Source: Triatoma infestans
Taxonomy: Eukaryota > Arthropoda > Insecta > Hemiptera > Reduviidae
Assembly (NCBI GenBank): GCA_011037195.1
Contig: JAAEAF010000640.1
Span: forward strand, 62,001 to 126,000
Direction of reading: 5' to 3'
DNA length: 64,000 bases
Under the pieces are notes generated by a model. That model worked only from the letters and a program-made list of their open reading frames with translations, was not told the origin of the DNA and did not search any database. The position numbers were made by a program, and so were the translations under genes. Shown here one piece after another: positions 11,547 to 22,878 of the stretch (position 1 is the first letter of the stretch; each line of letters starts with the position of its first letter).

Positions 11547-14500
11547 CTGTAAAAAATTAAAAATAAAACATTTTAATTTTATTTGATAGTAAAAAAATCA
11601 GCTGCTTGCCAATGGCAAGGTGTATGATCAAGGCGGCTTTTAATTTCAAGATAAATGTATTAGCATAATAATTAACTTTATCAGATAGAAATAATATTTT
11701 TAATTCTTGCACAATAATTATAGAAGATTTAGTTAGGTAGAATGGTACGATAATTTTGAGAATTTACAGGCTACACTGGCAGCAGGGAAAATTCCTGTTG
11801 CTAAATAAAGTGGTTGTCATCTATTGGATATTTTGAACTGATTGTTTGTGTAATGTAAAAAAATGTATGAGATTTATTCATGTTCTCATAATACATAGAT
11901 TGTACTAGGAGTCGGTGTACATACAAAAGAAAAATGCAGAATATTAATACACCATTATGAGTCGCACAAAAGACAGAGAATAATAAAAGTTACACCTCTT
12001 TTACAAATATTGAACTGAAAACTTTGATATTCTCTTAAACGATCATGATAATATCAGACTAAAATTTAAATAAAAGAATGTAATACAATCTTCAGACTAG
12101 ACACGCATTAATTGATAACAAAATTTATTTTTTGTTTATTTTATTTTGTTTCCAATTAGGTGCTCATTTTATTTATCTCTTCCATTTCCTTATTTACATG
12201 TATTATGCAATGCTATTCTGCTGCTGCGTACTATTTCAACAGATAGTAAAGGAAAAGTAAATAAATTAAACATTCAACACAAAAGATCTTATTTTTAATA
12301 AATTTATACCAAAAGTAGCTATTTTTCAACAGTGAAATAGATTCAATTGAAAGTAACAAATGCCGCTTTTCTAAGCGATAACAGAGTTAATTAGATAATT
12401 TGCAGGCAATGTTTTTCTAAATAGGTGCAAAAAGTAAAATGTCGCCTTTTCTTGGTTATTACAAACAAGGCGGGTTGAATTTATAGAATAAACCATTTAC
12501 CTATTGAATTTCTTACTGATGGGGCGTAATTGCGCAACCAACCTAATCGCATGAAAGTAATAATTATAAATTATGAAGAAGTAACAGTTTATATATCGTG
12601 GCTCAACAGTTGTTATTAAATGAAATTACCAAAGATTTTATGTCCTTTTTTGAAACATCGAATTCTTGGGCAGTATATATATATACTCAGCTCCTACTGA
12701 CAATAAATTACAATAATTGACAAAATTCAAAGGCCAAGTTATATGAGATGCTAGGGCATTCAATATGTCTGAATGCATTATAGGTGCGCATTTAACTAGA
12801 CTATCATCGGGCAGGTCAAGAATTCTTAATAAGTAACGCAACATTCTCTTTACGATTTTCGATGATTTAAATTTTTTATTATTATTTAAAGTCTTCTTAA
12901 TAGAAAGAAATGTCTTTTTGAAACACATTGCATTTTTCCTATAGTACTAAATCTCCCAGCAATATATAGTATTTTAAAAGTTTGTGATACTCATGACTTT
13001 CGTATTCTTTCGAAACTCGCTGTAGTTCCTTCAGTTACCGTAGAAATTTTGGCCAACCTATACTTTGTGATGAATAATCGGATTAGGCGTATAGAATAAT
13101 TACTACACAACTAAATATTATTATTTAGGAACACTTTTCTATGGAAAATAAAATAGATTTTGATAGTGTCACCAGGCAAGCGGTGACGTTGGGTTTTCTC
13201 TAAAGTACTATTTCAAAATTACATTCGATATAACCATAAAATACGGTAGAGAATTAAATATGCTTTTAGAAAAACAAAGATTGAGAGAAAATCGATTAAC
13301 TCGAAATGCAAATTTTCCTCGAGGGATTTTTCATTTCCCCTGCCCCCACGATTTTCTTGTACATATATTACTCCACAGATTTGCCATAAACTTCACACCA
13401 GTATAATGGGGTTGTTGAAGGAGAGAAATGATCTGGTTAGAAAATTAACAGAATATTATATAATATAATGAATATATAATATATGAGTATTATATATGAA
13501 TGAATGAATATAATGAACAGACTGCCTGGACTTTACACTTGAAATGATAGAGTATGGTAGAGTGGTAAAGAACGACAACACGTAGTGATTGGCTGTATGA
13601 AACTCAGTAGTATGAACTGTTCTCCTATCTGTCTCCCGTCGCTGTATTTATGTGGTTACTTTCAATCTAGTCCGAAAGAGTGGTCCTGTCATTTTTCTCT
13701 GACTCTGCTACGAATACTCTCTTTGGATACTATTACACTATTACACATTTACAACACAATTTCCGTGTTTTTGGGTGGCGGGGGTGGGACTTTGAGACGT
13801 TAGGTTTACCTCTAAATAGCTAATAAGTACTCCTAGTCTTTAGTTTGGAAAATTAAATAATTTTTAGATTAAAAAAAAAATTGACTTTAAAGAAAAGCGG
13901 ATCAAAACAGTAAGAATTACATCAACAGATATTGTATAAGCGTTCCAAACCAGCAGATTTTTCTAATATAAATAATTGTGCTTGCGCTTTAGAACGACAA
14001 AAGTTCTGTGTTTCTAATTGGCTATAATGGGTTCTATGTGAACACTATGAAATAAAACAGAGTTTTTTCAAAATGTGTTTAAAAAACAGTGCTGTGTAAA
14101 CTAATTTTGAAACTGCATAAATTCAATAAAAAAACTGTAATAGAATTTTTAAGTTAAAATAGTTTATTTAATAAATAAACAGAAATTTACCAAATAAATT
14201 AGAATTTGTAACAAACAGTGTTAATTTATACAATGGAGTAACAAAGTAATAAAAAACAATTTGAAACAAAGGAAGAAAATAAAAATAAACAAATGAACAG
14301 TCACAGCGTCGACGTCATACAATGTAGTGTACAAAATAAACGTTTGTTAGAATGAATGTTTATGTCCAAGTGGCGGCGCGGCGGTGGTAGTGGGAGAAAG
14401 TACAAAAAACCAAAAACAAAAAATAATAGGGAACGCCATGCTGACAGGAGCCTCACTTCAACACGAATTTATTTCTTTCATTAAAGAGTGCGTTTCATTC

Positions 14501-15069
14501 GCAGCGAGTTCATGAGATCAATGTTTTAAAACTGGACCTTTTTATGTCATTTTTTTTTTTATCAGCCCTACCGTTTTAAGCGATTAGCTGAAGCAAAAGT
14601 AATATCAGGAAAACTGTCTGTCAGGATATAGGTCTGTGACGTGAGTAGATAGTGAATAAATATTACTTGTGCGAGAAGGTCACAGGTATTGTGATCGGGT
14701 CAACTTTGCAAAACTTAATTTCCACGGGAAGTAAATTGTGTTGTCGTTTACTTGATCCGCCATCCATCCATTAATAAATATATAAATCTGATTTCAAATA
14801 ATTAAATTTTCATAATTGTACACTGCCTCTGCAGAACTTTCTGCGCATGCATAAGGGAAAAACAAAGACGGTAATAATAATCTAGTTTAAACTTGATAAA
14901 CAATGGAAGAGCAATTAAACAGTAATAATAATTACAACATTTATTACACATACTAATAATAACAATAAAAGATTATGATTCCAAAAAACACTTTACAAAA
15001 AAAAAAAATCGTGAAAATGATATAATCTATTTTACATTTCATTAATTTCTACTTTCTTTTAATATTGAA
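11547..15069. other. Intron, AT-rich, no gene
   Basis: Lies in the intron between the exons at 11195-11546 and 22717-22878. Long A/T-rich sequence; open frames here are short and unrelated to known families. A stretch at 13250-13400 faintly resembles the dispersed repeat but is too diverged to claim. Confidence 0.55.
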
Positions 15070-15082
15070 GAAGTAAAATGTT

Positions 15083-15313
15083 TGTTGTGGTGGTTGGTTC
15101 CGCAGAGCTGGAAAGCATCAGAGACATTTTCCGTGGTAGCCTGCTTCGTTTTGTGGTCATCGACCGGTTTCGGTCACACTAAGTTAGTGTGAAGCTAAGT
15201 CTCTGTACGAGTCTGTGTTGGCACACTGTCTGAAAAACGCATCCTGAAGAGGCGAACGCCCGAAACCGGTCGATGACCACAAAACGAAGCAGGCTACCAC
15301 GGAAAATGTCTCT
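15083..15313 (+). mobile_element. Hammerhead-bearing foldback element, copy 2
   Basis: The left arm begins GTTGTGGTGGTTGGTTCCGC and runs through GACATTTTCCGTGG and GGTCATCGACCGGTTTC. The right arm is its reverse complement, from GAAACCGGTCGATGACC to AATGTCTCTGA. The arms are about 60-90 bp around a core of roughly 80 bp. Direct repeats GAAGTAAAATGTT at 15070-15082 and 15314-15326 flank it, a 13-bp target duplication (the first two bases could belong to the element). The right arm stops about 35 bp short of the left arm's outer end, so ends vary between copies. Long variable duplications fit retroposition better than cut-and-paste transposition. Confidence 0.85.
15240..15275 (+). ncRNA. Hammerhead ribozyme-like motif
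   Basis: Stem I: CATC at 15240-15243 pairs with GATG at 15272-15275. Core CTGAAGA (15244-15250), stem II GGC/GCC closing a GAAC loop with one extra C, then GAAA, ACCGGT and the cleavage triplet GTC (15269-15271). Position 7 of the core is tolerant of any base, so CTGAAGA is acceptable. Stem III is the self-complementary ACCGGT, so it may act as a dimer. Activity not shown. Confidence 0.65.
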
Positions 15314-15326
15314 GAAGTAAAATGTT

Positions 15327-16334
15327 CTTTGGTATTAGTACCTGAAAAAGACTCTTAGTTTCTTTTCTGAGAAAAGAGAGAAGATAAAAGTTAAAAGGCT
15401 AATTTAGAAATTTAATGAAGGGAAGCCGATAAAAATGGGGGCCGGAGAACTTGATGAGGGTACGCTATTGATGTTTCACGAAAGAACATAAAGGGAAGGG
15501 AAAATAGATTCCGCGAATGAATTATTTAATAAGTAGGCAATTAATGATAAATTTTGGCAATGAGAAGGAGTTCGCAAACAAAAGAAAAAAGTATCATAAT
15601 GATAACAGTAATACTAATATTAGGAACGGAAGTTATTGGGTAATAGTGATTAAATAATAAAATAGCCAGCTCCCAGAAAAGATACTGGTAGTAATACAAT
15701 AATATAAAGAAGGGGATAAAGTATTAGTGGGAAACATTTTCTCCAAAGCCTATTATCTGGTATTAAAGCAATATTCTGGGGAACAATAGCAGCGGTCAAT
15801 AAAGGTTGTGGTGAGCAGTTATTAACGGGCAAGGTTTTAAACAGATGGTTTATAGTTAAGGTTGACTGCCATTAAGTGGAATTACGCCATCTCTATCAAA
15901 TTTTCAAAAATTGTGTTCTCTGAAAATATATCTTTTAAATAAATATATAATAAATCTAAATAATATATATAATGTAATAAATCTAAATATATATGTAAAT
16001 ATATATACAAGTAAAAATATATGTAAATATATATACATATATAAAATCTGATGTGAAACACTCACGATACTTTCTTTTATTCCAATTTGCATGGAACTGT
16101 AATATATAACGCTTCTTCTAATTATAATTTATTTGTTTAATTGCGCTAATGTAGAATCGTTCGATTTTTTTTTTAAGTTGTTGTTGAGAAACTAGATTTT
16201 GATTGCATTAGCTCATCGTAGATTTCATAAGATAGTGATTCCCATCTTCAATTCTTGTGGACTGCGCTACCTACACAAAATTAAGGGCAATAAAATGAAT
16301 AGCTAAAAACTCAGGTCTAAGAAAAGCTTTTTGT
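15327..16334. other. Intronic non-coding
   Basis: AT-rich; ATATAT-rich tract at about 15940-16045. A fragment of the dispersed repeat start (TGTGAAACACTCACGAT) lies at 16046-16085. No gene recognised. Confidence 0.5.
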
Positions 16335-16480
16335 CAGGGATATTTTCCGTGATAGCCGGCTTTTTTTTGTGGTCATCGACCGGGTTCGCCCATCATGAGG
16401 ATGCGTTTGTCAAACAGTGTGATAACATAGATTTGTAAATAAACTAAAGCAAATTTAGTTTATACACTGACTCATCAGGA
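16335..16480 (-). mobile_element. Hammerhead-bearing foldback element, partial copy 3
   Basis: Starts within the arm at ATTTTCCGTGATAGCC and passes through GGTCATCGACCGGGTTCGCC into the central region (GCGTTTGTCAAACAGTGTGATAACA), which closely resembles the centre of the copy at 59910. The other arm is missing. The ribozyme segment at 16374-16403 (minus) keeps CATC/GATG but has lost the GAAA of the core and is presumed dead. Confidence 0.65.
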
Positions 16481-16481
16481 T

Positions 16482-17280
16482 CCTGGTGGGGACGAGGTCC
16501 CGAAGCCTATAGTATGCACGGTTTTCGTGCCACATGAGGACGGCGAGTTAGTAAAGGCAGAGCAGGTAGTCAGCCTTTTGAGGTTTGGCAACTAGGGCTT
16601 GAACCCTGGCCTGTGGACCGTCATGGGGTGTATCCCGGAGAGCAAGGGCCAGCTCTTCACCTTTTCCATGAGGCAGGAGTCCCTGGAGGCTTTGAGGAGG
16701 CATATCTCATATTATGGGTTCGGAAGAATTTAATTCCGAACCAAAGACATACCAGGTGAGATACAAAAGGAAGCTGCCTCCGCAAAGACGCTTGGCCAGC
16801 CGGAGGAAGCTTCCATCCCCCTTAGTCAGCGTTCGCTCCAGCGAATGAACCGGCGGTGTTCACAAAGCACCTCGACTAGCCGAAAGAAAGGCGAGAAGAG
16901 AGGCAAGGAAACCAAGAGGGGGGGCTTGTCCGTCGCCACCGGCGTGGCCGCTCAGACCCACTCAGCATGCACTGGCAGCCGGGGGTGCTGGTGAACAGCG
17001 GGAAGACGAACCCAACTCGTGGCTAGTGGCTGAATAGGTAAGGGGCATTCCTCTTCTCCGAGGTAAGATACTGTACTGCAAGAGAGATCTCGGAAGAGGA
17101 AAGCTTAGAGCTCCTCATGGAGACGCATTTTCTAGGCTCGTCACGCTGCAAGACTCAGAGGTGGCGGTTTCCCCCGAGAAAAGGCATATTAGACCATCCA
17201 TAATAGACCTCTCAATTAAGGTCGCAGTGGAATGAGGTGTGGCCCTCCCCAATCTAATCTAATTTAATCTAGAGGAGCGT
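16482..17280 (+). mobile_element. GC-rich retroelement fragment (likely non-LTR 5' region/ORF1 remnant)
   Basis: A sharply GC-richer block inside AT-rich intron. One frame near 16720-16900 is rich in Arg, Lys, Pro and Ser (KRKLPPQRR, SRRKLPSP), as in nucleic-acid-binding ORF1 proteins, but stops interrupt it. It ends in an imperfect (AATCT)n tail (about 17250-17275), a common 3' signature of some non-LTR elements and SINEs. Base composition resembles the R1-like pieces at 18040 and 26793. No catalytic motif seen, so the assignment is tentative. Confidence 0.4.
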
Positions 17281-17574
17281 GCTGGCCTGTAGTGTCTCGG
17301 ATAAAGAATTGGTGTCAAGTGAAGAGACTACAGATTTCGTTCAGAAGTTTAAAGTGATGCAAATGAAAGGCAAGCTTCATCCCAGTCGTCTAGTATCCAC
17401 CCCATGGTGTATCAGTGTGTGTGAGTCTTGTGTGTTTGCGCGCACGAGTGCATAGTGTGTGTTTGCATTTCTAGATGTGATATAAGAGCATATAAATTGT
17501 ATATAGTATTTAATCCTTGTTATTTTAGGTACGCATGTATTTATTAGAATGCAAGTATTTACTAGCGTGAATGG

Positions 17575-17775
17575 GTAAGTTTATAATTTTATAGGAATGA
17601 ATGACTTGTGTGAATGAGCGTGGGGGTGACCAATACCGCCAGGGGTGGCAACTTTTGGTCGTGTGGGTTGTCTTCCTACACTTTTTCAATTCTGGGAGCC
17701 ACTGTCTCTTGGAGGGGCGGGTCTGAGCCGGGATTGGCTACCCCGGCACCTGTATGCATGTGAGTGTGATAGCAG
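17575..17775 (+). repeat. Two-copy 150-200 bp conserved block (partner at 63405-63575, inverted)
   Basis: Contains GGGGTGGCAACTTTTGGTCG, GGGAGCCACTG, GGAGGGGCGGGTCTGAGCC and GGGATTGGC. The reverse complement of 63405-63575 has the same phrases in the same order with about 10-15% differences by eye. Likely part of a mobile element untranslated region. No coding match. Confidence 0.75.
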
Positions 17776-18039
17776 TGTAAATAATGTGCATATTTTTAAT
17801 TTAGGTTTAAGAATATTTATCCGAATGATTGTTGTTTTATTAATGAATGCATTTATTTAGACGAATGTTTACTGTTGAAAGGTATAAGTGTAATCACAGA
17901 CAGGATTGTGTTGTATGAGACGATGGAGCAGGTTTTCGCAACGCACCACCGGTGCTGGATATCTTACACTAGTGATAGATTGCTTTTTTGCATACTATGG
18001 CTGATGGCGAAAGCTAATGACAAAAAAAAAAAAGAAAAA

Positions 18040-18755
18040 AAAAATCCCAGTCGTCCTCGCTGGATCAGGGTGGACGAACAAAGAAGAGTCCGTATAATCC
18101 AGTTTGAGCTCCTAGACGTGCTGCTGGATTGGAAGCTTTCTTTTAAGCCCCATATTCAGCGGGTTGCCTCCAGATGTATCAAATGGAGTAGCCAGGGAAT
18201 CAAAAGAGTAGCCCGTGGTGAGAGGGGGGCTGAAGACTGGCGTGGCTTTGTCCATCGATAGAGGCGTAGCGTTGTAACGTACGCAGCTGCCTTTTGGGCT
18301 GAGAGGCTTGACATGCAGTCCTACAGCGGCTATTACGTAATAACGGATGCAAAGAGCCATTTTGTGCTCTGTATCAAGGGCCTAGCGACATCCTCCACGG
18401 TCTTCTTACCGGTGGTCGCTGGTGTGTCGCCGCTCGATCTCCTTGCAGAGATGACGCCCATAGCCATAAGCATAAGAAAGGGGGGAATGATAGTCCTTGA
18501 TAGTGAGAAGTTTAGCAGTCAGATGCCTCCCAGAAAAAAAAGATCCGAGAGTACGAGATTGGGAAGTGGCAGAGTCGCTGGGATGAAGCAGAGAAAGGGA
18601 GAACCACATAGGAATTCTTTCTGAATCATAGGTCAAGGGAAGTTGAACTCAAAGCTCTCTGGGCTGGGATTGAAAGTTCCCCCGAATTGTGAATGCGTTG
18701 AACGGGACACGGTGAACCACGTTCTCTTCCGGTATCCAGAGAATTAAAGGTTTTT
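18040..18755 (+). pseudogene. R1-like non-LTR retrotransposon, C-terminal part, broken
   Basis: Mixed frames give, in order, LLDWKLSFKPHIQRVASR (the thumb-side block after the RT palm in R1/LOA elements), VTYAAAFWAERLDM, LPVVAGVSPLDLLAE, a basic stretch, and CECVERDTVNHVLFR, the terminal Cys/His cluster. Frameshifts separate these blocks, so it is non-functional. RT palm and endonuclease are absent. Its 3' end abuts the mariner relic at 18760. Confidence 0.75.
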
Positions 18756-18759
18756 CCTT

Positions 18760-19590
18760 GAAGATAGTACGCCAAGGGCCGGAACAGATGGTGATCGGTA
18801 AATGCTAGGTCCGGACTGTAAGCTGGGTGGGAGAGAAGTTCATCCCTTGTAATTCTGAAATTTGTAACTCTGAAAGCGTTATGTTGTTGAAACAAAACTT
18901 TATTTCTGTTAACTAACCCTGGGTAGCGCTGGGCCAAAACAACGTACATTCTTTCTAACTGCTCGCTATATAATTCCGAATCAATAGACTGACCTTCGGG
19001 AATGAACTCATAATGAATTACGCCTTCGTAATTCCAAAAAACAAAAAGCATTGTTTTTTTTATTAATTGACCCTGTTCAGCGACAGGTAGAGCAGGCTGC
19101 TTGCAGTGTAGCCATTGTTTCATGGTCTTATTGTTTCTCCAATGTATCCATTTTTCATCGCAAGTGACAATCCTTTTGATGAACCTATGGTCATTTGGAT
19201 TTCCAAAAGATTTTGACTAATTTCTACTTGCCGCTGAGTTTGTTCTCATGAGGAACCTCTCTAGCTGAACGATGCACTTTCCCCAGCTTATGCAGCTCAC
19301 GATTTATGGTGGATTGGGATACTTCGAGTTCTGCTGCCAACTCACGAGTAATTTTGGCCGGGTCAGCCTCTACGTAACCCCGCAGAGCTTCTTCATCAAA
19401 TGATGATTTTCGCCCCATACCGGCTATATCTCAAGACTAATGACACCGGTATTAAATTTCTGAAACTACCTACACACTGTCCGTACAGAAAGAGCATTTT
19501 CCTCTTCAAATTCCCGCACTAAATGAGTAGTTTCGGCGGCTGAAAACTTTCTTTTCCAATAATGGCGTAATATTACTAATATTTTAAATA
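18760..19590 (-). pseudogene. Mariner-family transposase, inactivated
   Basis: Minus-strand pieces in order: FSAAETTHLVREFEEEN with SVRTVCR (about 19580-19470, N-terminal helix-turn-helix), SFDEEALRGYVEADPAKITRELA...SQSTINREL (19418-19224, second DNA-binding region), then a catalytic-domain piece (19123-18740) with VLFQQHNAFRV in place of the canonical QDNARPH and HPAYSPDLAFTDHHLF, the third acidic block of mariners. Frame changes and loss of the second catalytic Asp (DNA to HNA) make it dead. Terminal repeats were not identified with confidence. Confidence 0.85.
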
Positions 19591-19829
19591 TTAACGTCAT
19601 CTTGTTTAAAGAAATGCTACGACAAAAGTAAAAGCGATCCAGGGTAACTTTCTTTATAAATTCATTCCCTATTTGTTTATGCAAAATAAGAATATGACAA
19701 AGTACAACAAAACATAAACGCTTTTTTTTTCTGTAGAGGATAAAGTGCGAGTAAACAAAATTGATCATTTTTTATGACTCACTCCGACAGTAGTAACAAT
19801 AGTAATAGAAAATTAACATAGTAATAAGA

Positions 19830-19930
19830 AACAAGCAAAAAATTAGTTGGCTGGGGCCAAAGAGAAACTTTGCTATTATTTTTAAAAGAAGTTTCTTCTT
19901 TGGTCCTAGCCAACTAATTTTTTGCTTGTT
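19830..19930. repeat. Long hairpin (about 40-bp arms)
   Basis: AACAAGCAAAAAATTAGTTG at the left is answered at the right by its reverse complement CAACTAATTTTTTGCTTGTT, continuing through GGCTGGGGCCAAAGAGAAACTT versus its near-perfect complement, with an 18-base loop. It could be a foldback/MITE, paired ends of the adjacent mariner, or a pre-miRNA-like hairpin. Nothing in the sequence decides between these. Confidence 0.8.
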
Positions 19931-20769
19931 TAATTAACAACTGCCAAACATAACTATTGTTTACATTAAAATAAGAAACTTTTTCCAATTTAGTTATTTA
20001 ACTTAAAATTACATTATGTTGTGTAGAAATTATGTGTCTGGATATGTAATAAATCCATCTAACAAGAGAAGTAGAGGAACTTAAGTTAATAAACAGTGTT
20101 ACCTTGTTTTCAATCATTTAAGACAACTCTGAACTACCTTTGAGACAGCAGTTAGACAAAGTAAAAAAAATCTGGTGTGAAACACTCACACAACATTCTC
20201 TTACTGCCAGTGGCGGCTACTGGTTCGCGATTGCGCGACTGAACCCCCCAGCTATTTGAACAAAAAAATTTAAATAAAAAAGTAACTAATTTTCAAATAT
20301 TTCAATTTCAAAAAAAAAATTCATTTTTGTATTAGTTACGAAATTAAGTCAGTAAAAATTGTATATATTGGCCTGTATCAATTGTTTATAATAATCAAAA
20401 ATCAAATAAATTCATTCAATACTTTTGTTGTCAAATCAGAGAATCAGACATAGAAGAATAGGAACGTATATCAGTATAGGAGCTCCTTAAACATGTTCGT
20501 ATAACGAATTGTACACTAGTGTGCAATTCACACTATCATACTGTTGTATGTATATCAGGAGTTTTATAAAAACATAGGAAGTTGGAGGTTCAAAGTTGGG
20601 CGTCGCGCTGGAGAATTTAATATATATATGTATATATAAAAAATTTCTTTGTGTTAGTATAGAAAAGTGTATATTCTTACTACATTTTTTAAAATAAGAG
20701 TGCGGGTTACAAGCGCATTGAACATCACTTACGATCTAATGAACGATCTTACCCGGAGTTAAAAAAGTT

Positions 20770-20783
20770 GTTTTTAGCAAATG

Positions 20784-20819
<36 letters not shown>

Positions 20820-21235
20820 ACAGCATAGCTCAAAAACGAAAAACCGTAGAAAGTTGAAACTTCTTATATAAATTAAACACACAAAGATGTATAACTTTTA
20901 TTTAAAACAGTCTGGTAAAATTCTTTTAAGGACACTTTTAGGGGAGGGGTGTGGTTATTTTTTCTCTAAATGCTCTCATGGTTGATTATACTCGTACAAT
21001 TTTATTATCCAAACAAAATTAATTAGAAATAAATAGATGGCCAAAATTCTGAGTTTCAAGAAAATATTAAACCGGAAGCGCGTTTTTACTGAACAGTTTT
21101 TTCAGTTTTCGACGAATTTCATTAAATTTGGTACACAAACTATAAAATTTGTCAATTATAATTTTGAGAACTGGCGTAAGAGAAAGTTGTATGAGTGTTT
21201 CACACCAGATTTTTTTTGTGATATGATGGGCCTGT
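20770..21235 (-). repeat. Dispersed repeat (TTCCGG family), reversed copy inside the hAT-type element
   Basis: On the minus strand it reads from AATCTGGTGTGAAACACTCA (about 21220) through AACTTTCTCTTAC, TTAAACCGGAAG-complement and the AATTAATTTTGTTTGG block to the ATTTTTCG block and a (CA)n patch. The (TG)n microsatellite at 20787-20818 is its CA patch expanded. Confidence 0.75.
20787..20818. repeat. (TG)n microsatellite
   Basis: About 16 uninterrupted TG units, at the same place where the other dispersed-repeat copies carry CACACA. Confidence 0.95.
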
Positions 21236-21995
21236 GCCAATGTGTGGATTTTTATATATTATATTTATATATATTTCTGTATTTATAAAAATTTGATGTT
21301 GGTATTGGTACTTAAAATATCACTAAGATATATGACCCAGTAAAGAATCGATGCTAACTCATTGAGATTGCCTTTGAAACACTTTATTTAGACAATGAAA
21401 AATTCCGTTAAGTTAACCACTTAATTTTCGAACTCGAACGGTACAACTCTTTTTTCACACTTGTTCTCTGGGTGCCCAGTGATCGATTTATTGTTAATTT
21501 AACATATTTAATTTTAGGGGAGGGATGCAAGTTATACCTGGCCCCTGGCTTACCTCATATTTCTATCTAGCCAAGCTGCTAATAATGATAGGTAATGTAT
21601 TTTTAAAAAAATGGTAAACCCCCAAATATCCAAGTCAGGAGCCGCCACTGCTTAGTGCAGTTCTCAAAATTATAATTGACAAATGTTATAGTTTGTGTAC
21701 CAAATTTAATAAAATCCGTCCAAAACTGAAAAAACTATCCAGTAAAAGCGCCTTCTGGTTTACTAATTTTCTTGAAACTCAGAATTTTGGCCATCTATTT
21801 ATTTCTAATTAATTTTGTTTGGACGATAGAGTTGTGTAATGAACCATGAGGAAACTTTAGAGAAAAACGAATTTAAATTTTTGGACAATCTTTTATAATA
21901 TTTAGTCACCTTTTATAATTATACATTGTAACTGTATTGTTATCAAATTCCATTATACTCATTATCTTTTCTTTACAGTATTGTAAAATTATCAT

Positions 21996-22034
21996 CCTCT
22001 TGAAAATGGCGTAACCAGACGCTGAAACGTCGAG
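21996..22034 (+). ncRNA. Second, degenerate hammerhead-like motif
   Basis: CCTC (21996-21999) can pair with GAGG (22031-22034). Between them are TTGAAAA (a decayed CTGANGA core), a GCG/CGC stem with an 8-base loop, GAAA, and CGTC as cleavage triplet. Spacing and order match hammerheads found in Penelope-like retroelements, and it is followed by an A-rich tail. Core substitutions C3 to T and G8 to A predict inactivity. It is not related in arm sequence to the CCGGTCGATG family. Confidence 0.4.
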
Positions 22035-22716
22035 GTAATAACGAAAGAAAAATAATAGATTAAAATAAATAAAAGACTTAAAATTGGTATTTTCAATTGA
22101 AAAACAACCCTTACTAAAAAATATTAAAAAGTATTCTACAACTTTACACCATCATATCTCAAATTATAAGACGACCAAGCGAAGAATAGCTGATTTTCAG
22201 CAATGTCTTCAGATAAAAGGCATCCGTGATTTTGGGGAAGGACTATCTCGGCTGATGTTTTGTTAAAAAAAAAATAGTTTCTTCCAGGCATTAGGAAAAG
22301 TGGTGATGAAGACGGTTTTGATGAGTAACAGAATCAACTAGTTGGCTGCTAGATCTATAATTTTATATTAAGGTCATGTAATTCTTAATTTAACCAACTA
22401 AACTAAAAGTAAAACCTTAGGGACAACAGTCTTTGAAGGGGCAAGACCAGTCAGACGACATTCATAATGAAATTGTACCCGGTTAACATACGTATCATCC
22501 CATCGGTGTGTTTCTCGTTTTTGCCACCCTGGTGAGCTCTTTTACTCCTAATGCTCAAACCATGACTTGTAAGCAATTTAATTTCAGAATGATTTCAATA
22601 TCCACTGCTCAATTCACCGTTCCAGATACTGTGTTTATTTCTGACAGGATATCCATAAGTATAGTATCAATACATACACAAAAAAAAACGACAGTTCAGT
22701 CCATTAATATACCTAC

Positions 22717-22878
22717 CTTCAGTGTATTTTGTGGCGAAGTGGATGCAATAGGCTCCCCAGGATCTTGTATGCTAGGCCGAAGTGCCAGGGCATAATGTCC
22801 GGCCATGCCGAAGAGTTCGCAGTTTAACGAGATCACCCGCAACTGTGGATAGCCACGTATTTGTTCACTGTACAACAG
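22717..22878 (-). CDS. THSD1-like protein, coding exon
   Basis: 162 bp, exactly 54 codons, phase 0 at both ends. Acceptor TTGTTTACAG|CTGTTG (22879/22878) and donor CTGAAG|GTAGGTAT (22717/22716). It encodes LLYSEQIRGYPQLRVISLNC, then ELFGMAGHYALALRPS and an acidic/polar tail ending NTLK. It joins in frame to 39161-39379 upstream and 11195-11546 downstream. One cysteine sits in the L-N-C-E-L-F segment, like the core cysteine of beta-sandwich domains. No start codon is expected because this is an internal exon. Family assignment as for the neighbouring exons. Confidence 0.8.

Larger units (their letters stand above)
20208..21650. mobile_element. Non-autonomous hAT-type DNA transposon
   Basis: Terminal inverted repeats CAGTGGCGGCTACTG (20208-20222) and, reversed, CAGTGGCGGCTCCTG (21650-21636). 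It is flanked by CTTACTGC (20200-20207) and CTTAGTGC (21651-21658), an 8-bp target duplication with one mismatch, as produced by hAT-superfamily transposases. No transposase frame was found. The interior includes AT-rich sequence and a reversed copy of the same dispersed repeat it inserted into (20770-21235). Superfamily assignment rests on the duplication length and termini. Confidence 0.8.
20170..21890 (+). repeat. Dispersed repeat (TTCCGG family), split by a hAT-type element
   Basis: Start block TCTGGTGTGAAACACTCACA through TTCTCTTACTGC lies at 20171-20207 and resumes at 21651 with CAGTTCTCAAAATTATAATTG and later TTCTTGAAACTCAGAATTTT. Removing 20208-21650 and one copy of the 8-bp duplication restores the order seen in intact copies, so the insertion is directly visible. 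It fades out after about 21890. Confidence 0.8.
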
